From an uncultured Verrucomicrobiota bacterium (lineage in GTDB: Bacteria; Verrucomicrobiota; Kiritimatiellia; CAIVKH01), in NCBI GenBank assembly GCA_937873455.1, contig CALMYG010000022.1, positions 124,001 to 188,000 on the forward strand: a DNA stretch of 64,000 bases, read 5' to 3'. The notes beneath the pieces are model-generated. The model ran no database searches. It saw only the letters and a program-made list of their open reading frames with translations, and was not told the origin of the DNA. Positions 18,902 through 27,567 of the stretch are shown piece after piece. The position numbers were made by a program, and so were the translations under genes. The first letter of the stretch is position 1; every line of letters begins with the position of its first letter.

Positions 18902-19876
18902 TCAATAACCGCCCCGCACCGGCCAGAGATTCATCAAGTTGCCCTTGCTGTTGCTGCCCATAAACCCGTATTGCGGACGGATATTCCAAGCTAAAGTCGG
19001 ATCGTCCTTACGGGTGGTGCTGGACCAGTAATGACTGGCAAATAGCCCGCTGAACGGATGTTGGACCGGCAAGGCAAAGTCGGTTTGCCCGAAGTCGATC
19101 AGGCTCAACAGTTCGCGGATATTGGGCAGCCGCCAATCGGAATGGCCGGCATACTCGAGGTTCCGGCAGTAAGCAACGGCATTGGACCAGGTCCAGGCAT
19201 TCACGATATCGTTGTCGGGCAGGGAACGAGGGGCTTTTACCCACATCAGCCCGGTTAAGTGATCGGTGACGACTTCGTCGGTGTCGTTCGTCGCCACGGT
19301 GAAGCGCGGTGTCGGTCCGGTGGTACCGTACTGGATTTCCCCGTCATCTTCCGGTGTATAGGACACCGTCTGGCCGGTGCGCGGGATGAATGCCGTGCAG
19401 TTGTTGCTGTAGGTTCCGGTGATACCGAAAATATCCACGCCCCATAAAATGTTGTGTGGCTGGAGGTCTTCGTCCACCTCACGGAGAAGCGTGGGTTCGT
19501 AGTATCCGGCGGCGACGGTATCGTGAGCGGGAGATAGCATCCGGGTGTGTTGGGGCATTGCGCTGGCCGACACGCGAAACATCATGCCGACCGGGACGGT
19601 GATTACCGGATTGGTTGATTGAATGTCCTGAAGCCCCCGGTAGGAGCCGTCCCATTCCGGCTCTTCCGGGTCATCCAAAAGATCGGGACGGAACTCCACC
19701 GTGTAGTAGAGCAAGGGGTTTTCATTGGAGAAGCTTACGTGACCGTGTTCAAACGAAAATATGTCCTGAGCGAATCCGCATCGGATAAAAAGAAGGGAGA
19801 CGAATATGACAAGACTTCGGATCCACGTTTTTGAATGTGCTTTAAGATGAGTAATCGAAGGCGCTTTTGGATTCAT
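18902..19876 (-). CDS. Secreted DUF1566/Lcl-type domain protein
   Basis: 324 aa. A hydrophobic segment at about residues 19-36 (SLVIFVSLLFIRCGFAQ) looks like a signal peptide with an extended N-region. Residues about 190-324 match the DUF1566 (Lcl) domain: DHLTGLMWVKAP, AVAYCRNLEYAGHSDWRLPN, IRELLSLIDFG, and HYWSSTT near the end. This lectin-like fold occurs in many secreted or surface proteins of PVC bacteria and proteobacteria; no enzymatic function is known to me. It stands alone, with 171 bp of unremarkable sequence before argA. Confidence 0.75.
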   Translation of the reverse strand: MNPKAPSITHLKAHSKTWIRSLVIFVSLLFIRCGFAQDIFSFEHGHVSFSNENPLLYYTVEFRPDLLDDPEEPEWDGSYRGLQDIQSTNPVITVPVGMMFRVSASAMPQHTRMLSPAHDTVAAGYYEPTLLREVDEDLQPHNILWGVDIFGITGTYSNNCTAFIPRTGQTVSYTPEDDGEIQYGTTGPTPRFTVATNDTDEVVTDHLTGLMWVKAPRSLPDNDIVNAWTWSNAVAYCRNLEYAGHSDWRLPNIRELLSLIDFGQTDFALPVQHPFSGLFASHYWSSTTRKDDPTLAWNIRPQYGFMGSNSKGNLMNLWPVRGGY

Positions 19877-19939
19877 TGCCGAGGAGCATGCATCGACTCA
19901 GTATCACGGAAAAGTCAAAAATGAACTTCTCGCACTGTG

Positions 19940-20236
19940 TCAGTCGGAACGCTGCATGATGCGAGATACGGTCTCGGCAAACACTTCATAAATAAGTTCG
20001 CGACGTTGGGCATATTCGCATCGGATTACGGAACCGCCGCGAGCGGAAACATATCGATAAATAACCCGGTAGCGACCGACTCGCAAGCGGTGAAATCCAT
20101 CGAGTGGGTGTTCAAGCGCCAGTATATCCCCGCGTCCTTCACTTAAATCGCGCAAGGCCTCCCGGAGTGCGCGCCGGGGCTCGGGGGCCAAACTCCGGAG
20201 AAACTCGGCCACTTGAGAGGAAACATCAATTCGCAT
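19940..20236 (-). CDS. RelE/ParE family toxin
   Basis: 98 aa from ATG 20236 (MRIDVSSQVAEFLRSLAPEP). The core LEHPLDGFHRLRVGRYRVIYRY and the closing CEYAQRRELIYEVF are typical of RelE/ParE toxins, which cleave ribosome-bound mRNA or poison gyrase; which of the two cannot be told here. Its start lies inside the antitoxin gene (11-bp overlap), so it is translated from the antitoxin-first transcript. The conserved RVIY element is intact, so it is probably active. Confidence 0.85.
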   Translation of the reverse strand: MRIDVSSQVAEFLRSLAPEPRRALREALRDLSEGRGDILALEHPLDGFHRLRVGRYRVIYRYVSARGGSVIRCEYAQRRELIYEVFAETVSRIMQRSD

Positions 20237-20474
20237 GGAGTCGATCAAGGCGGGTATAACGCGTTTTTCCGGACCGGGCTTTTTCAATAGCTTGCATGGC
20301 CTTGGGATCAGCCAGTAACTCCATGGTTTCCACGATGGCATCCATGCGTTTTTTGGAAAGCAGATACCCAACGGTTTCGTTGTGACGGGAAATGGGCACA
20401 AACGATGTCTTTGGATCGCGCAGCAGCGAGGGCAATTTGGCCTGTGCCTCTGATATCGAATACGTAGATTTCAT
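20226..20474 (-). CDS. Phd/YefM family antitoxin
   Basis: 82 aa. The N-terminal MKSTYSISEAQAKLPSLL is the DNA-binding signature of Phd/YefM antitoxins, and the charged C-terminus (IEKARSGKTRYTRLDRLHAN) would wrap the toxin. It is the first gene of the pair and overlaps the toxin by 11 bp. Regulation by binding to its own promoter is usual for the family. The promoter begins immediately upstream and appears to give a leaderless transcript. Confidence 0.88.
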   Translation of the reverse strand: MKSTYSISEAQAKLPSLLRDPKTSFVPISRHNETVGYLLSKKRMDAIVETMELLADPKAMQAIEKARSGKTRYTRLDRLHAN

Positions 20475-20480
20475 ACAAAA

Positions 20481-20509
20481 ACTATAGATTATTCGAGCGG
20501 CGGGATCAA
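20481..20509 (-). promoter_or_regulatory. Sigma70-like promoter of the toxin-antitoxin pair
   Basis: On the minus strand: TTGATC (20509-20504), 17-nt spacer, TATAGT (20486-20481), then only TTTTGT before the antitoxin ATG at 20474. The spacing is ideal, and the -10 is so close that the transcript should begin at or next to the ATG (leaderless). Confidence 0.6.
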
Positions 20510-20572
20510 TCTCGAAGGTGTGGCGCGTGCCTGTCGGCGTTCCGGAAACGAAATGGTTGAAGGGTCTGTTGA

Positions 20573-23500
20573 CTACTTCAGGCGCAGGGCAAGGCGCCAG
20601 AAGGTGGGATCGACAGCGGCGCCGGTGGCATTGGTGTAGGCGTAGTTTCCTCCGCCGGTATGTTGCAGGGCGGCCGGAATGTCAACCCAGGTCGCACCCA
20701 GATCGAAGGTGCGCTGGAGGATGAAGTCGAGGTGCGCGGCGTAAGCCGGCGGGAAGGTCCAGGCCACTTGCACCGATGTTACGTTAAGCGAGGTGATGGT
20801 AACTTCCGGCAAGGCCAGGGAAGCGGGCGGCGGAGCGCCATAACTTGCGGGAACGTGCGGGTCGGTGCCGTCCAGAAATGCCTGCAGGAGGGTGTAACCG
20901 CCGCCGAGATCGGCGAAGGGATCGTTGCCGAGCGTTCCAAAGAACAGCATTTCCCAAGCATCATCAAGCAGGTTGCCATCTGCATCGCCCGGCGATGGCG
21001 CGGGGATGCCGGTGACGTGGGCAAAGGTCATGTCGCCCAAGCGGATCGGTTCGAGGGTCTCGTCGGCGCACGGCGCGTCCGGCACATCGGCATAGGCGGT
21101 TACCTGGATCGTGATGCCGGGTATCATCGTGAAGCCCCCGGGAAAACGGAACGGCGAGCCATCCGGATGGACCAGCGCCGCCGTTGTCCCCATGCCCTCT
21201 CGGTCGAGGCGCGTGCAGGTGAGGCCGACTGTGTCAGGACGTACGACGAGACTGCGCGTCACGACGGGACGCGGCGAAGGGAGATCAAGCAACACATCGA
21301 GTCCGGCCAGGGCGCTGGTGTAATCGCTGGAGGTGAGGGGGGTGAGTTGCGGAGCGATGGCGGGAGGCAGGCCGTTGGTCCAATCGTTGCGGTAGGCGGG
21401 ATGCATCACGCCGGTGGCAAGGAAATCGCGCAAGGTATCAAGCGGATTCGGGAACGCTCCGGGGAAATGTCCACCCCATCGTGCGCTGATGCGGTAGATG
21501 TCGAGGGCCACATTGCGCAAGGAGGCCATCTTGGGATCATTGGAGTCCCGGATCGTCTGCCGCAATGACTTGACGGTCTGGGCGAGTTGGTGCCCGGTGT
21601 CGGTTTCGGATTGATAGTTCTCCAAGGCGACCAATTGTTCCGGCGTGGGCAGGAGCAGGCCTGAAGCGGGACCACTTTCCGGTATGGGCTTGGCCGGCTC
21701 GGAAGCGCGGTAGCTGGTGAGGGTGAGGCGATTGGTATTGCGCTCGCCGGGCGTGGGTAGGAAGGAGGCGGGCAGGAGGCCGCGCTCGACAAAGCGGCGG
21801 GTGACCCACTGTTCAAAGACAAGGGTCAGCAAGGTTTCCAGCGTGTCCACGGTGGCGCCGATGCTGGGTGGATGGTTTGTTGCGTAGTAGGCGATGGCGG
21901 CGGCGCGCCAAGCGGCGGCTTCGGTGGCATCGTCGCCGCCACCGTACACGTAGGAGAAGCCAACCGGCGAGGCGGCGGGCAAGGTCACCAGTCCGGCCAT
22001 TTCACGGCCCTGGAATGGATTACCCGGATCGTAGGGCGGCGAGAAGTTCAAGGCGTAGGAGGCCATGGTCCCGGCGACGGTAATGTTGGCCCGCCCGCCG
22101 CGCCCAGCCCGCTGAAGCCAGGCGGCCGTCTGGCCCGCGCCGAAAAAGCCCCAGTGGTAAGCCAGCTCGCTATCGAGCGGCTCGCCACTGACATCGTAGA
22201 GGGTGATGAGGTTGCCGGGATTGGGCACACCGTTGGTCAACAGAAATCCAGCGACCAGGGTGGGGATGTCACTGGTCGTGAGGCCGTCATGCGAATGCGG
22301 TCGCACATGGAGATTCAGAGCGGTACCGGAGGTGTTCCGCAGGGGCACATTCGTACCATCAAGAATGATCTGGAGATAATTCAGGGTGGAGTTTTGATTG
22401 GTTTCCCCGGTCCGGTCGGGCAAGAGGATCGGATCATAGCCCAAGCCGATTTTGACGTAGTCGGGAATGCCGTCGCCGAGGGTGCTGAGTTCACCGGCGG
22501 GGACGGAGAATTGGTACAGACCTTCAAACACGGCGGTGCGGGCCGCGCCGGGACCGATGGCAAATGCTTGCACACGGGTGTTGCGGTGGAGCCAGACCGG
22601 CTGGGTGTAAAGCGTCCAGGTTTCGCCGGGGTTGGTGCGGAAAAAAACGTTGGCCCCGGCCGGCCCGCGCAGGTTCAAGGCGACGGCGGCGGCATAGGTT
22701 CCGGGGACCGGGTCGGCGGTGATCGTGCCGAGGGCGGGTCCCTGCGCGGCATCCACCGGGAAAAGCGAAATTTGTGCATGCACTTGGTTGACCATGACAT
22801 GGGTGGTTCCGGCGGGAACGTTGCCCAAGCCAACCACGGCGGGTTGGGTCAGGCCGGTCGTGGCGCCAGCATAGACCTCGCCGGTGGCGGCATAGCCGAT
22901 GCCGATGGCCGAGCCGACTGACCAGTCGCGGGCGCGGCGGCGGTTCAGCACGGTGGCGCCCGGCGTGACGAAGGGTTCACCCGCGTAGGCGATAACATTC
23001 CCGGCGCCGCTGGTGTCGGTCACGGCGGCCAGCGCCACGTCTTGAATAAGATCGTAACCGGACGTTCCGGCGTTGAACCTATAACTCAGCGCGCGCGTGG
23101 ATCGTCCGCTGGCGGACAAGCCGGAAAATAGCTGGAAGCCGTTGAGTCCGGCGGGTGTGGCGGTTGCTCCGGTGAATTGCTCGCCGGCAGGCGGAAGCAG
23201 GACGGCGGTGGCGTTGGTGTCGGCCGGGTCGTTGCGCACAACGGCTTGACTGCCATCGGCGGCAACAAGCAGGAGGCTGGCATTGGTGCCCGCCGCAACC
23301 GCGGTAACTTGTCCCAGCGCGAAGGGCGCGGAAACCGTGGAGGCGCCCGCGTGATTGTAGTTGGTTCCGGTGAGGGTAATTGCGCGCACATCATAGCTTG
23401 CGGCGTTGGGAATCCATGTCACCAGTTGCCCGAGCGGGCCATGAAAAGGATTCAGCATGTAGCGGGCATTGGTGGCGATCCCGCTCACGGACAGGCGCAA

Positions 23501-24271
23501 CGGAGTTCCGGTTTCGCCGAGCGATACGACGCGCAGGGCCGCGCCGCCGGAGGCTATTTCCAGGAAAGCGACTTGTTGAACATCGCCGGTGCGCAGAACC
23601 ACGCGGTCGGCCCGGTCATAACGGCGCGTGGAGGACTCGGCGATTACCGTGCTTCCGGTAAATATCGTGCTTCCCGTACCGACCCAAAGTTGCGCGCGGT
23701 TTTCCGGTAGTCCATTCAGAGTCGACGTGATCAACAAATCTTCAAACGACCCGGTGCCGGTGATTTCGCCGGCCACCACCGAAAGGGGCCCGACAATGTT
23801 TGGATGATGCCATGCCGCCACCACTGGTTGCATATTGGTGCTGAGCGTGCTTAAGAAGTTCAATCGTCCGGCCATGGGTGTTGTGAGCACGATGGAGTCG
23901 CGGCTGGTATTGATAAACCGTCCGGCGGTAACGGACGAAACGTGGTAGATGCCGCCGGCATGCGGACGCGTCCAAAGCAACTGGTCGGTGGTATTCGTCT
24001 GAAATCCGATCCGAATGGCTCCGGATGCACGGTCGACGACGATGGCCTCGGACCGTCCGTCGCCGTTCATGTCGGCATAACCGGTGATTTCAACCGGCCC
24101 GACGTGGAAGCGGGAGGGCGGGAGCGGAGAGGCGAAGGCGGGGATGACGAAGAACGAGAGCGCGATAGTAGCCGCTGTCGTGAGACAGCGGAGGATGCGG
24201 CCGGAGGGTGACGCATCCGCGCTCTCATGAGCGCGGCTACCAGTGCGGATTATGTCGCTAAACATCTTCAT
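20573..24271 (-). CDS. Giant secreted protein, FG-GAP-like N-terminus (third gene of the trio)
   Basis: 1232 aa, not recognised as a whole. Signal peptide with a long charged N-region (about 1-47, ending VIPAFA). Residues about 55-460 show FG-GAP/VCBS-like repeats (YADMNGDGRSEAIVVD, TAGRFINTSRDSIVL, EITGTGSFEDLLIT), which usually form a Ca-bound beta-propeller. Near 535-615 is a chitobiase C-terminal-like segment, then GDGIPDYVKIGLGYDP, a TSP3-like turn. The C-terminal end (ITSLNVTSVQVAWTFPPAY) looks FN3-like. It follows the 1098-aa gene with a TGATG overlap. A 73-bp REP pair encodes residues about 11-35. Surface adhesion or binding is only a guess. Confidence 0.7.
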   Translation of the reverse strand: MKMFSDIIRTGSRAHESADASPSGRILRCLTTAATIALSFFVIPAFASPLPPSRFHVGPVEITGYADMNGDGRSEAIVVDRASGAIRIGFQTNTTDQLLWTRPHAGGIYHVSSVTAGRFINTSRDSIVLTTPMAGRLNFLSTLSTNMQPVVAAWHHPNIVGPLSVVAGEITGTGSFEDLLITSTLNGLPENRAQLWVGTGSTIFTGSTVIAESSTRRYDRADRVVLRTGDVQQVAFLEIASGGAALRVVSLGETGTPLRLSVSGIATNARYMLNPFHGPLGQLVTWIPNAASYDVRAITLTGTNYNHAGASTVSAPFALGQVTAVAAGTNASLLLVAADGSQAVVRNDPADTNATAVLLPPAGEQFTGATATPAGLNGFQLFSGLSASGRSTRALSYRFNAGTSGYDLIQDVALAAVTDTSGAGNVIAYAGEPFVTPGATVLNRRRARDWSVGSAIGIGYAATGEVYAGATTGLTQPAVVGLGNVPAGTTHVMVNQVHAQISLFPVDAAQGPALGTITADPVPGTYAAAVALNLRGPAGANVFFRTNPGETWTLYTQPVWLHRNTRVQAFAIGPGAARTAVFEGLYQFSVPAGELSTLGDGIPDYVKIGLGYDPILLPDRTGETNQNSTLNYLQIILDGTNVPLRNTSGTALNLHVRPHSHDGLTTSDIPTLVAGFLLTNGVPNPGNLITLYDVSGEPLDSELAYHWGFFGAGQTAAWLQRAGRGGRANITVAGTMASYALNFSPPYDPGNPFQGREMAGLVTLPAASPVGFSYVYGGGDDATEAAAWRAAAIAYYATNHPPSIGATVDTLETLLTLVFEQWVTRRFVERGLLPASFLPTPGERNTNRLTLTSYRASEPAKPIPESGPASGLLLPTPEQLVALENYQSETDTGHQLAQTVKSLRQTIRDSNDPKMASLRNVALDIYRISARWGGHFPGAFPNPLDTLRDFLATGVMHPAYRNDWTNGLPPAIAPQLTPLTSSDYTSALAGLDVLLDLPSPRPVVTRSLVVRPDTVGLTCTRLDREGMGTTAALVHPDGSPFRFPGGFTMIPGITIQVTAYADVPDAPCADETLEPIRLGDMTFAHVTGIPAPSPGDADGNLLDDAWEMLFFGTLGNDPFADLGGGYTLLQAFLDGTDPHVPASYGAPPPASLALPEVTITSLNVTSVQVAWTFPPAYAAHLDFILQRTFDLGATWVDIPAALQHTGGGNYAYTNATGAAVDPTFWRLALRLK
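24168..24240. repeat. Inverted pair of 25-nt REP units (BIME-like), copy A, inside a coding region
   Basis: Two 25-nt units face each other across 23 nt. Unit 1 (24168-24192, plus) is GTAG + CCGCTGTC/GACAGCGG stem with a GTGA loop, ending in A; unit 2 (24240-24216, minus) is GTAG + CCGCGCTC/GAGCGCGG with an ATGA loop. A leading GTAG and a short palindrome are hallmarks of REP elements acted on by RAYT transposases. The outer ends (GTAGCCGC/GCGGCTAC) can also pair. It lies 31 nt after the start codon of the 1232-aa gene. Confidence 0.85.
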
Positions 24272-27200
24272 CAGAATGTCACATCATTGGTAACCAGGAT
24301 TTCCTCGACTTCCCGGGTGACCGGGTCGAGCAGAACCAGCAGGTACCGGTACACCGAGCGGCTGACCCCGGGCTGGGTGTCCATCAGGTACATGTAACCG
24401 GGATCGGTGGGGGTGGCCGACGCACCGACCGGATCCTTGATGTAAATATAAGGGTCATAAATGGAATACCCATTCGCAATGCCGGCCCAGGCGATCATTT
24501 CCATCAGCGGCGAGACCTGATAGACATCCCCGGGCACCTCCGGGTATTCGGTGCTCGGCAACTGGGTGCGGTAAAGAATAAACGGTGCAATCCGCCGCGG
24601 CGTCCCTTCGCCCAACCGGTTGTAAACCCGGTTAAGCGGGTCTTCAGCCGGGACCGTCGTGATCAGAAACTGGTCGTTGGTAAGATTGTAGGCGATACGG
24701 CCGACCACTTCACCGATCCGCACCATGCCGCCGCCATGGATGGGATTCACCTCGGCGATGATGCGGGGATGGAAATCGGAGGCGTTACGTACCGGCGGTC
24801 CGCCGCGTACCGGCCAGGGCACGTTGGGAAATTCGTATACCTCCGGAGGGGTCCACGTGAAGGTTTCGCGGTTGCTCAACTTGGTTTGACCGCCGCTCAC
24901 CGTCAATCCGCGCACCCGGACATTGAATGAATCGTTGAGGTCAATGGGCAATTCCAACTGAAACCGCGATCCGGAACCGAAACCGTTGCGCAGGTCGGTG
25001 GTGATATAACGCCGGTACGAAACGGGATAGGCAACGACCCGGTCCAAATAAACGAGATTGGACACCGTGCCGTCAGGGATCAGCGGCAGTCCCGCGATGT
25101 GAACCTCGAAATTGCGGGTACCCCAGCGCGGAGCGAACCAGGTGATGCGGGCGAGAGCGTTGGATTCGTCGCCGACCGGGCGAATTGGAGCCAGCATCGG
25201 AGCGGGAGGTTCGAACTTGAAGCTCAGCCCAATGCAACCGAGCGGCTTGAGCGGGCTGGGATTGCCGTGCCGATCGAACACCTGGACGAAGAAACACGAT
25301 TCCTCGCCGAACAGCGGGCTGGAAAGCCAAAGGTTGGTGATCGAAGTGTTGGTGGGGAATTTTCCGGACTCTTCACGCAGAAGCGTAAGCGGTCCATCGT
25401 CGACCCGGTAATACAATTTGTACTGCGTCATGTCGGGTGGCGGAAAAAATTTGATGGTGATGCCGTCGTTGGTGCCGCCGCCAATGTCCTGGGGAGGCGG
25501 CGTATGAGCGAAGCAGGGTCGGCGACCGGCGGTGGGATCGAGAAACGCCGTTTCATAGCGGACGCCGACCGCCATGCTGACCACTTCAACCTGCAGGCCG
25601 GGAGCTGGCAGATTGAAGTCGTATTGAGGCGAGAGCTTCACGTCATCGCCGGCCAATCCGACCTTGGCTTGCAACCAGATGGGCAGGCCCGCCCATCCGG
25701 CAATGAACGTCAGGCGTTGGGTCATGACCAGCTCATCGTTTTCAAACGCAAAGCGTCCGAATGGGAAGCGCGCGGCGCCAACCCCCCAGTCAACTTCCAC
25801 CCAGTGCAGATTCGGATCGAGGTTTTCGCGGCTGATGACAATTTCAACGTTGATGAAATTGGCATTGATGGCTTCGTCGGGGCCGGCGGTACGCGGACTG
25901 AGTTGCTTGATGGTAATGGTTCCCTCAGGACACAGGATGTCCAAGCCGCCCACGGGAGCTCCCGGGCCGTAACGGTCGCGCAGGACACCATAAACCGGTG
26001 GGCTATGGCCGGAAACATTGCCGCCAAAGGGGGCCACCGCGCAGGCGGCGGCGTTGGAGGAGTTGTCGATGGCCCGGACGGTGTACCAGAAGGTCTTCGC
26101 GTAATCGGCGGGAGCGGACGGAGCGCCGGGTCCGTTGTCGAGGTAGGACTGAACCGGCTGGCCTTGAACATGCGGAACGATGGCGACGAGGTTGTTGGTG
26201 GGGTTGCCGCCGAACTCCATCAACGCGCCACTGCTTTGCCACCGGTAGATGGCATAGGCGGTGGTTTCCTTGTCGTCTTCGGGCGGATTGGCTTCCCAGC
26301 GCAGACGCAGGTTATGTTGCGCGGTATTGGTGAAAACGTATTCGTTGATCACATTCAACACACGGGGCACGCGCGGCGGCATGCGACTGCAGAAGGTGCC
26401 GAGCTCGCCCGCCGAGACTTGGCCATCACGACCAAGCAGATCGCGGGCGGTGACGAAGTAGTAGTACTGGTCGCCGTTTTGCGGCGGGGTGTGCGCGCCG
26501 GGATAACCGGGGAAACGCGATGCGTGATCGGTGGCGAAGACGGTGCGGTGGTCGTTGCTTTGGGCTTGAGCGGCATCAAGGGTCGCGCCGGGAAGGATCG
26601 GGGTTTGATTGACGCGTTGGACGTTGATGCCGACGGCGGCTTCAGTCAGCAAGGTGGCGGTGGCGGGCGGGGTAGTCGGCCAGTTGTTGGCTTCGGCGAA
26701 GGTCTTGTTCACACGCCAGAGATTGAAGCCGTGTTGGGCAAGGGTGAGCCGACGCAATGGATCGGGGGTGGCCCAGCGCAAGGGCACATTCAGGTCAGCA
26801 GTGGCCGGGCGATCGGGATCGGGTGGGGCCACGCGCAGGGTGGCGGGCGCGGGCAGGATCAGCGGCGAGGCGGCGTTGACGGTCACCCGGCCCAGCACCG
26901 CTTCGTCGGGCGCGTTGGCATACGGGCGATCGCGGATTTCAAACGTGACCGGGCCGCTGGATGGAATCGGAACCGCATGGGCGGTGCCGAGGGACATGGC
27001 CAGCGACGGAAAGGTGCGGGCGGCGAATTGCAGGGCTTCAAGAAATTGCGGCTGGTATTCCACGCCCTGGATGATGGCCGAGGCCAGTTCGGCGTTGGAG
27101 AGCGATGAATCGGGAATCAATTCCTCGAACAGTTCGTTCATCGCGGTGCGGGTGGCGTCGGTGTCTTCGCCGAGTACCAGACGGGCGCGGTCGAACAGCG

Positions 27201-27567
27201 CCCCGATGGCGGAGGGCGAGGTTTGCACCCGGACGAGTGCTTCCAGCGTAAAGTCGCCGGGATCCTGTGGGTTGCCGTCCTTGCGCCACACCGACCATAC
27301 GCGGGGGGTGAAGGCATCGAGTACGGTCGAGCGCCAGTGCAGGTAGGCCCAATGCTGGCCGTTGGTTTCCACGGTCAATCCGATGGTGTAGATCATCGGG
27401 TCGCCGGGCTGGGCGTGGGCGGTGGGGGCGAGAAAAGATAGGTTGAAAACGAGGAATGCAAACGTAGCCGCCGTCGTGAGGCGGCGGATGAACAGCCGTT
27501 TGGGTAATGACTCCGCGTTCTCACGAACGCGGCTACGAATTGACGTTGTATCCTTCATAACCATCAT
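24271..27567 (-). CDS. Giant secreted FN3-like protein (second gene of the trio)
   Basis: 1098 aa, not recognised as a whole. Signal peptide ends about residue 52 (FLAPTAHA, then Q). Residues about 55-260 hold a domain rich in small helices and strands; about 240-590 contain fibronectin-III-like modules (LRLRWEANPPEDDKETTAYA, AKTFWYTVRAIDNSSNAAA, DQYYYFVTARDLLGRDG). Further beta-rich modules follow; the last 250 residues contain ITTVPAEDPLNRVYNRL and a closing strand VEEILVTNDVTF. It overlaps the upstream 1818-aa gene by 4 bp and the downstream gene by 1 bp, so the three form one transcription unit. A REP pair encodes residues about 11-35 at exactly the same offset as in the downstream gene. 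Confidence 0.7.
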   Translation of the reverse strand: MMVMKDTTSIRSRVRENAESLPKRLFIRRLTTAATFAFLVFNLSFLAPTAHAQPGDPMIYTIGLTVETNGQHWAYLHWRSTVLDAFTPRVWSVWRKDGNPQDPGDFTLEALVRVQTSPSAIGALFDRARLVLGEDTDATRTAMNELFEELIPDSSLSNAELASAIIQGVEYQPQFLEALQFAARTFPSLAMSLGTAHAVPIPSSGPVTFEIRDRPYANAPDEAVLGRVTVNAASPLILPAPATLRVAPPDPDRPATADLNVPLRWATPDPLRRLTLAQHGFNLWRVNKTFAEANNWPTTPPATATLLTEAAVGINVQRVNQTPILPGATLDAAQAQSNDHRTVFATDHASRFPGYPGAHTPPQNGDQYYYFVTARDLLGRDGQVSAGELGTFCSRMPPRVPRVLNVINEYVFTNTAQHNLRLRWEANPPEDDKETTAYAIYRWQSSGALMEFGGNPTNNLVAIVPHVQGQPVQSYLDNGPGAPSAPADYAKTFWYTVRAIDNSSNAAACAVAPFGGNVSGHSPPVYGVLRDRYGPGAPVGGLDILCPEGTITIKQLSPRTAGPDEAINANFINVEIVISRENLDPNLHWVEVDWGVGAARFPFGRFAFENDELVMTQRLTFIAGWAGLPIWLQAKVGLAGDDVKLSPQYDFNLPAPGLQVEVVSMAVGVRYETAFLDPTAGRRPCFAHTPPPQDIGGGTNDGITIKFFPPPDMTQYKLYYRVDDGPLTLLREESGKFPTNTSITNLWLSSPLFGEESCFFVQVFDRHGNPSPLKPLGCIGLSFKFEPPAPMLAPIRPVGDESNALARITWFAPRWGTRNFEVHIAGLPLIPDGTVSNLVYLDRVVAYPVSYRRYITTDLRNGFGSGSRFQLELPIDLNDSFNVRVRGLTVSGGQTKLSNRETFTWTPPEVYEFPNVPWPVRGGPPVRNASDFHPRIIAEVNPIHGGGMVRIGEVVGRIAYNLTNDQFLITTVPAEDPLNRVYNRLGEGTPRRIAPFILYRTQLPSTEYPEVPGDVYQVSPLMEMIAWAGIANGYSIYDPYIYIKDPVGASATPTDPGYMYLMDTQPGVSRSVYRYLLVLLDPVTREVEEILVTNDVTF
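27464..27536. repeat. Inverted pair of 25-nt REP units (BIME-like), copy B, inside a coding region
   Basis: Same design and length as copy A. Unit 1 (27464-27488, plus) is GTAG + CCGCC.../...GGCGG; unit 2 (27536-27512, minus) is GTAG + CCGCGTTC/GAACGCGG with a GTGA loop. The stems differ from copy A by paired changes (GCTC/GAGC against GTTC/GAAC), so pairing is kept while sequence drifts. The 23-nt centre is unrelated to that of copy A. It lies 31 nt after the start codon of the 1098-aa gene. Confidence 0.85.

Noticed and set aside
25099-27108. Long plus-strand open frame opposite the 1098-aa gene
   Set aside because: It is the mirror of a high-GC gene; its Gly/Arg/Val-rich product has no domain, no ribosome site and no domain-like pattern, while the minus strand has signal peptide and FN3-like modules.
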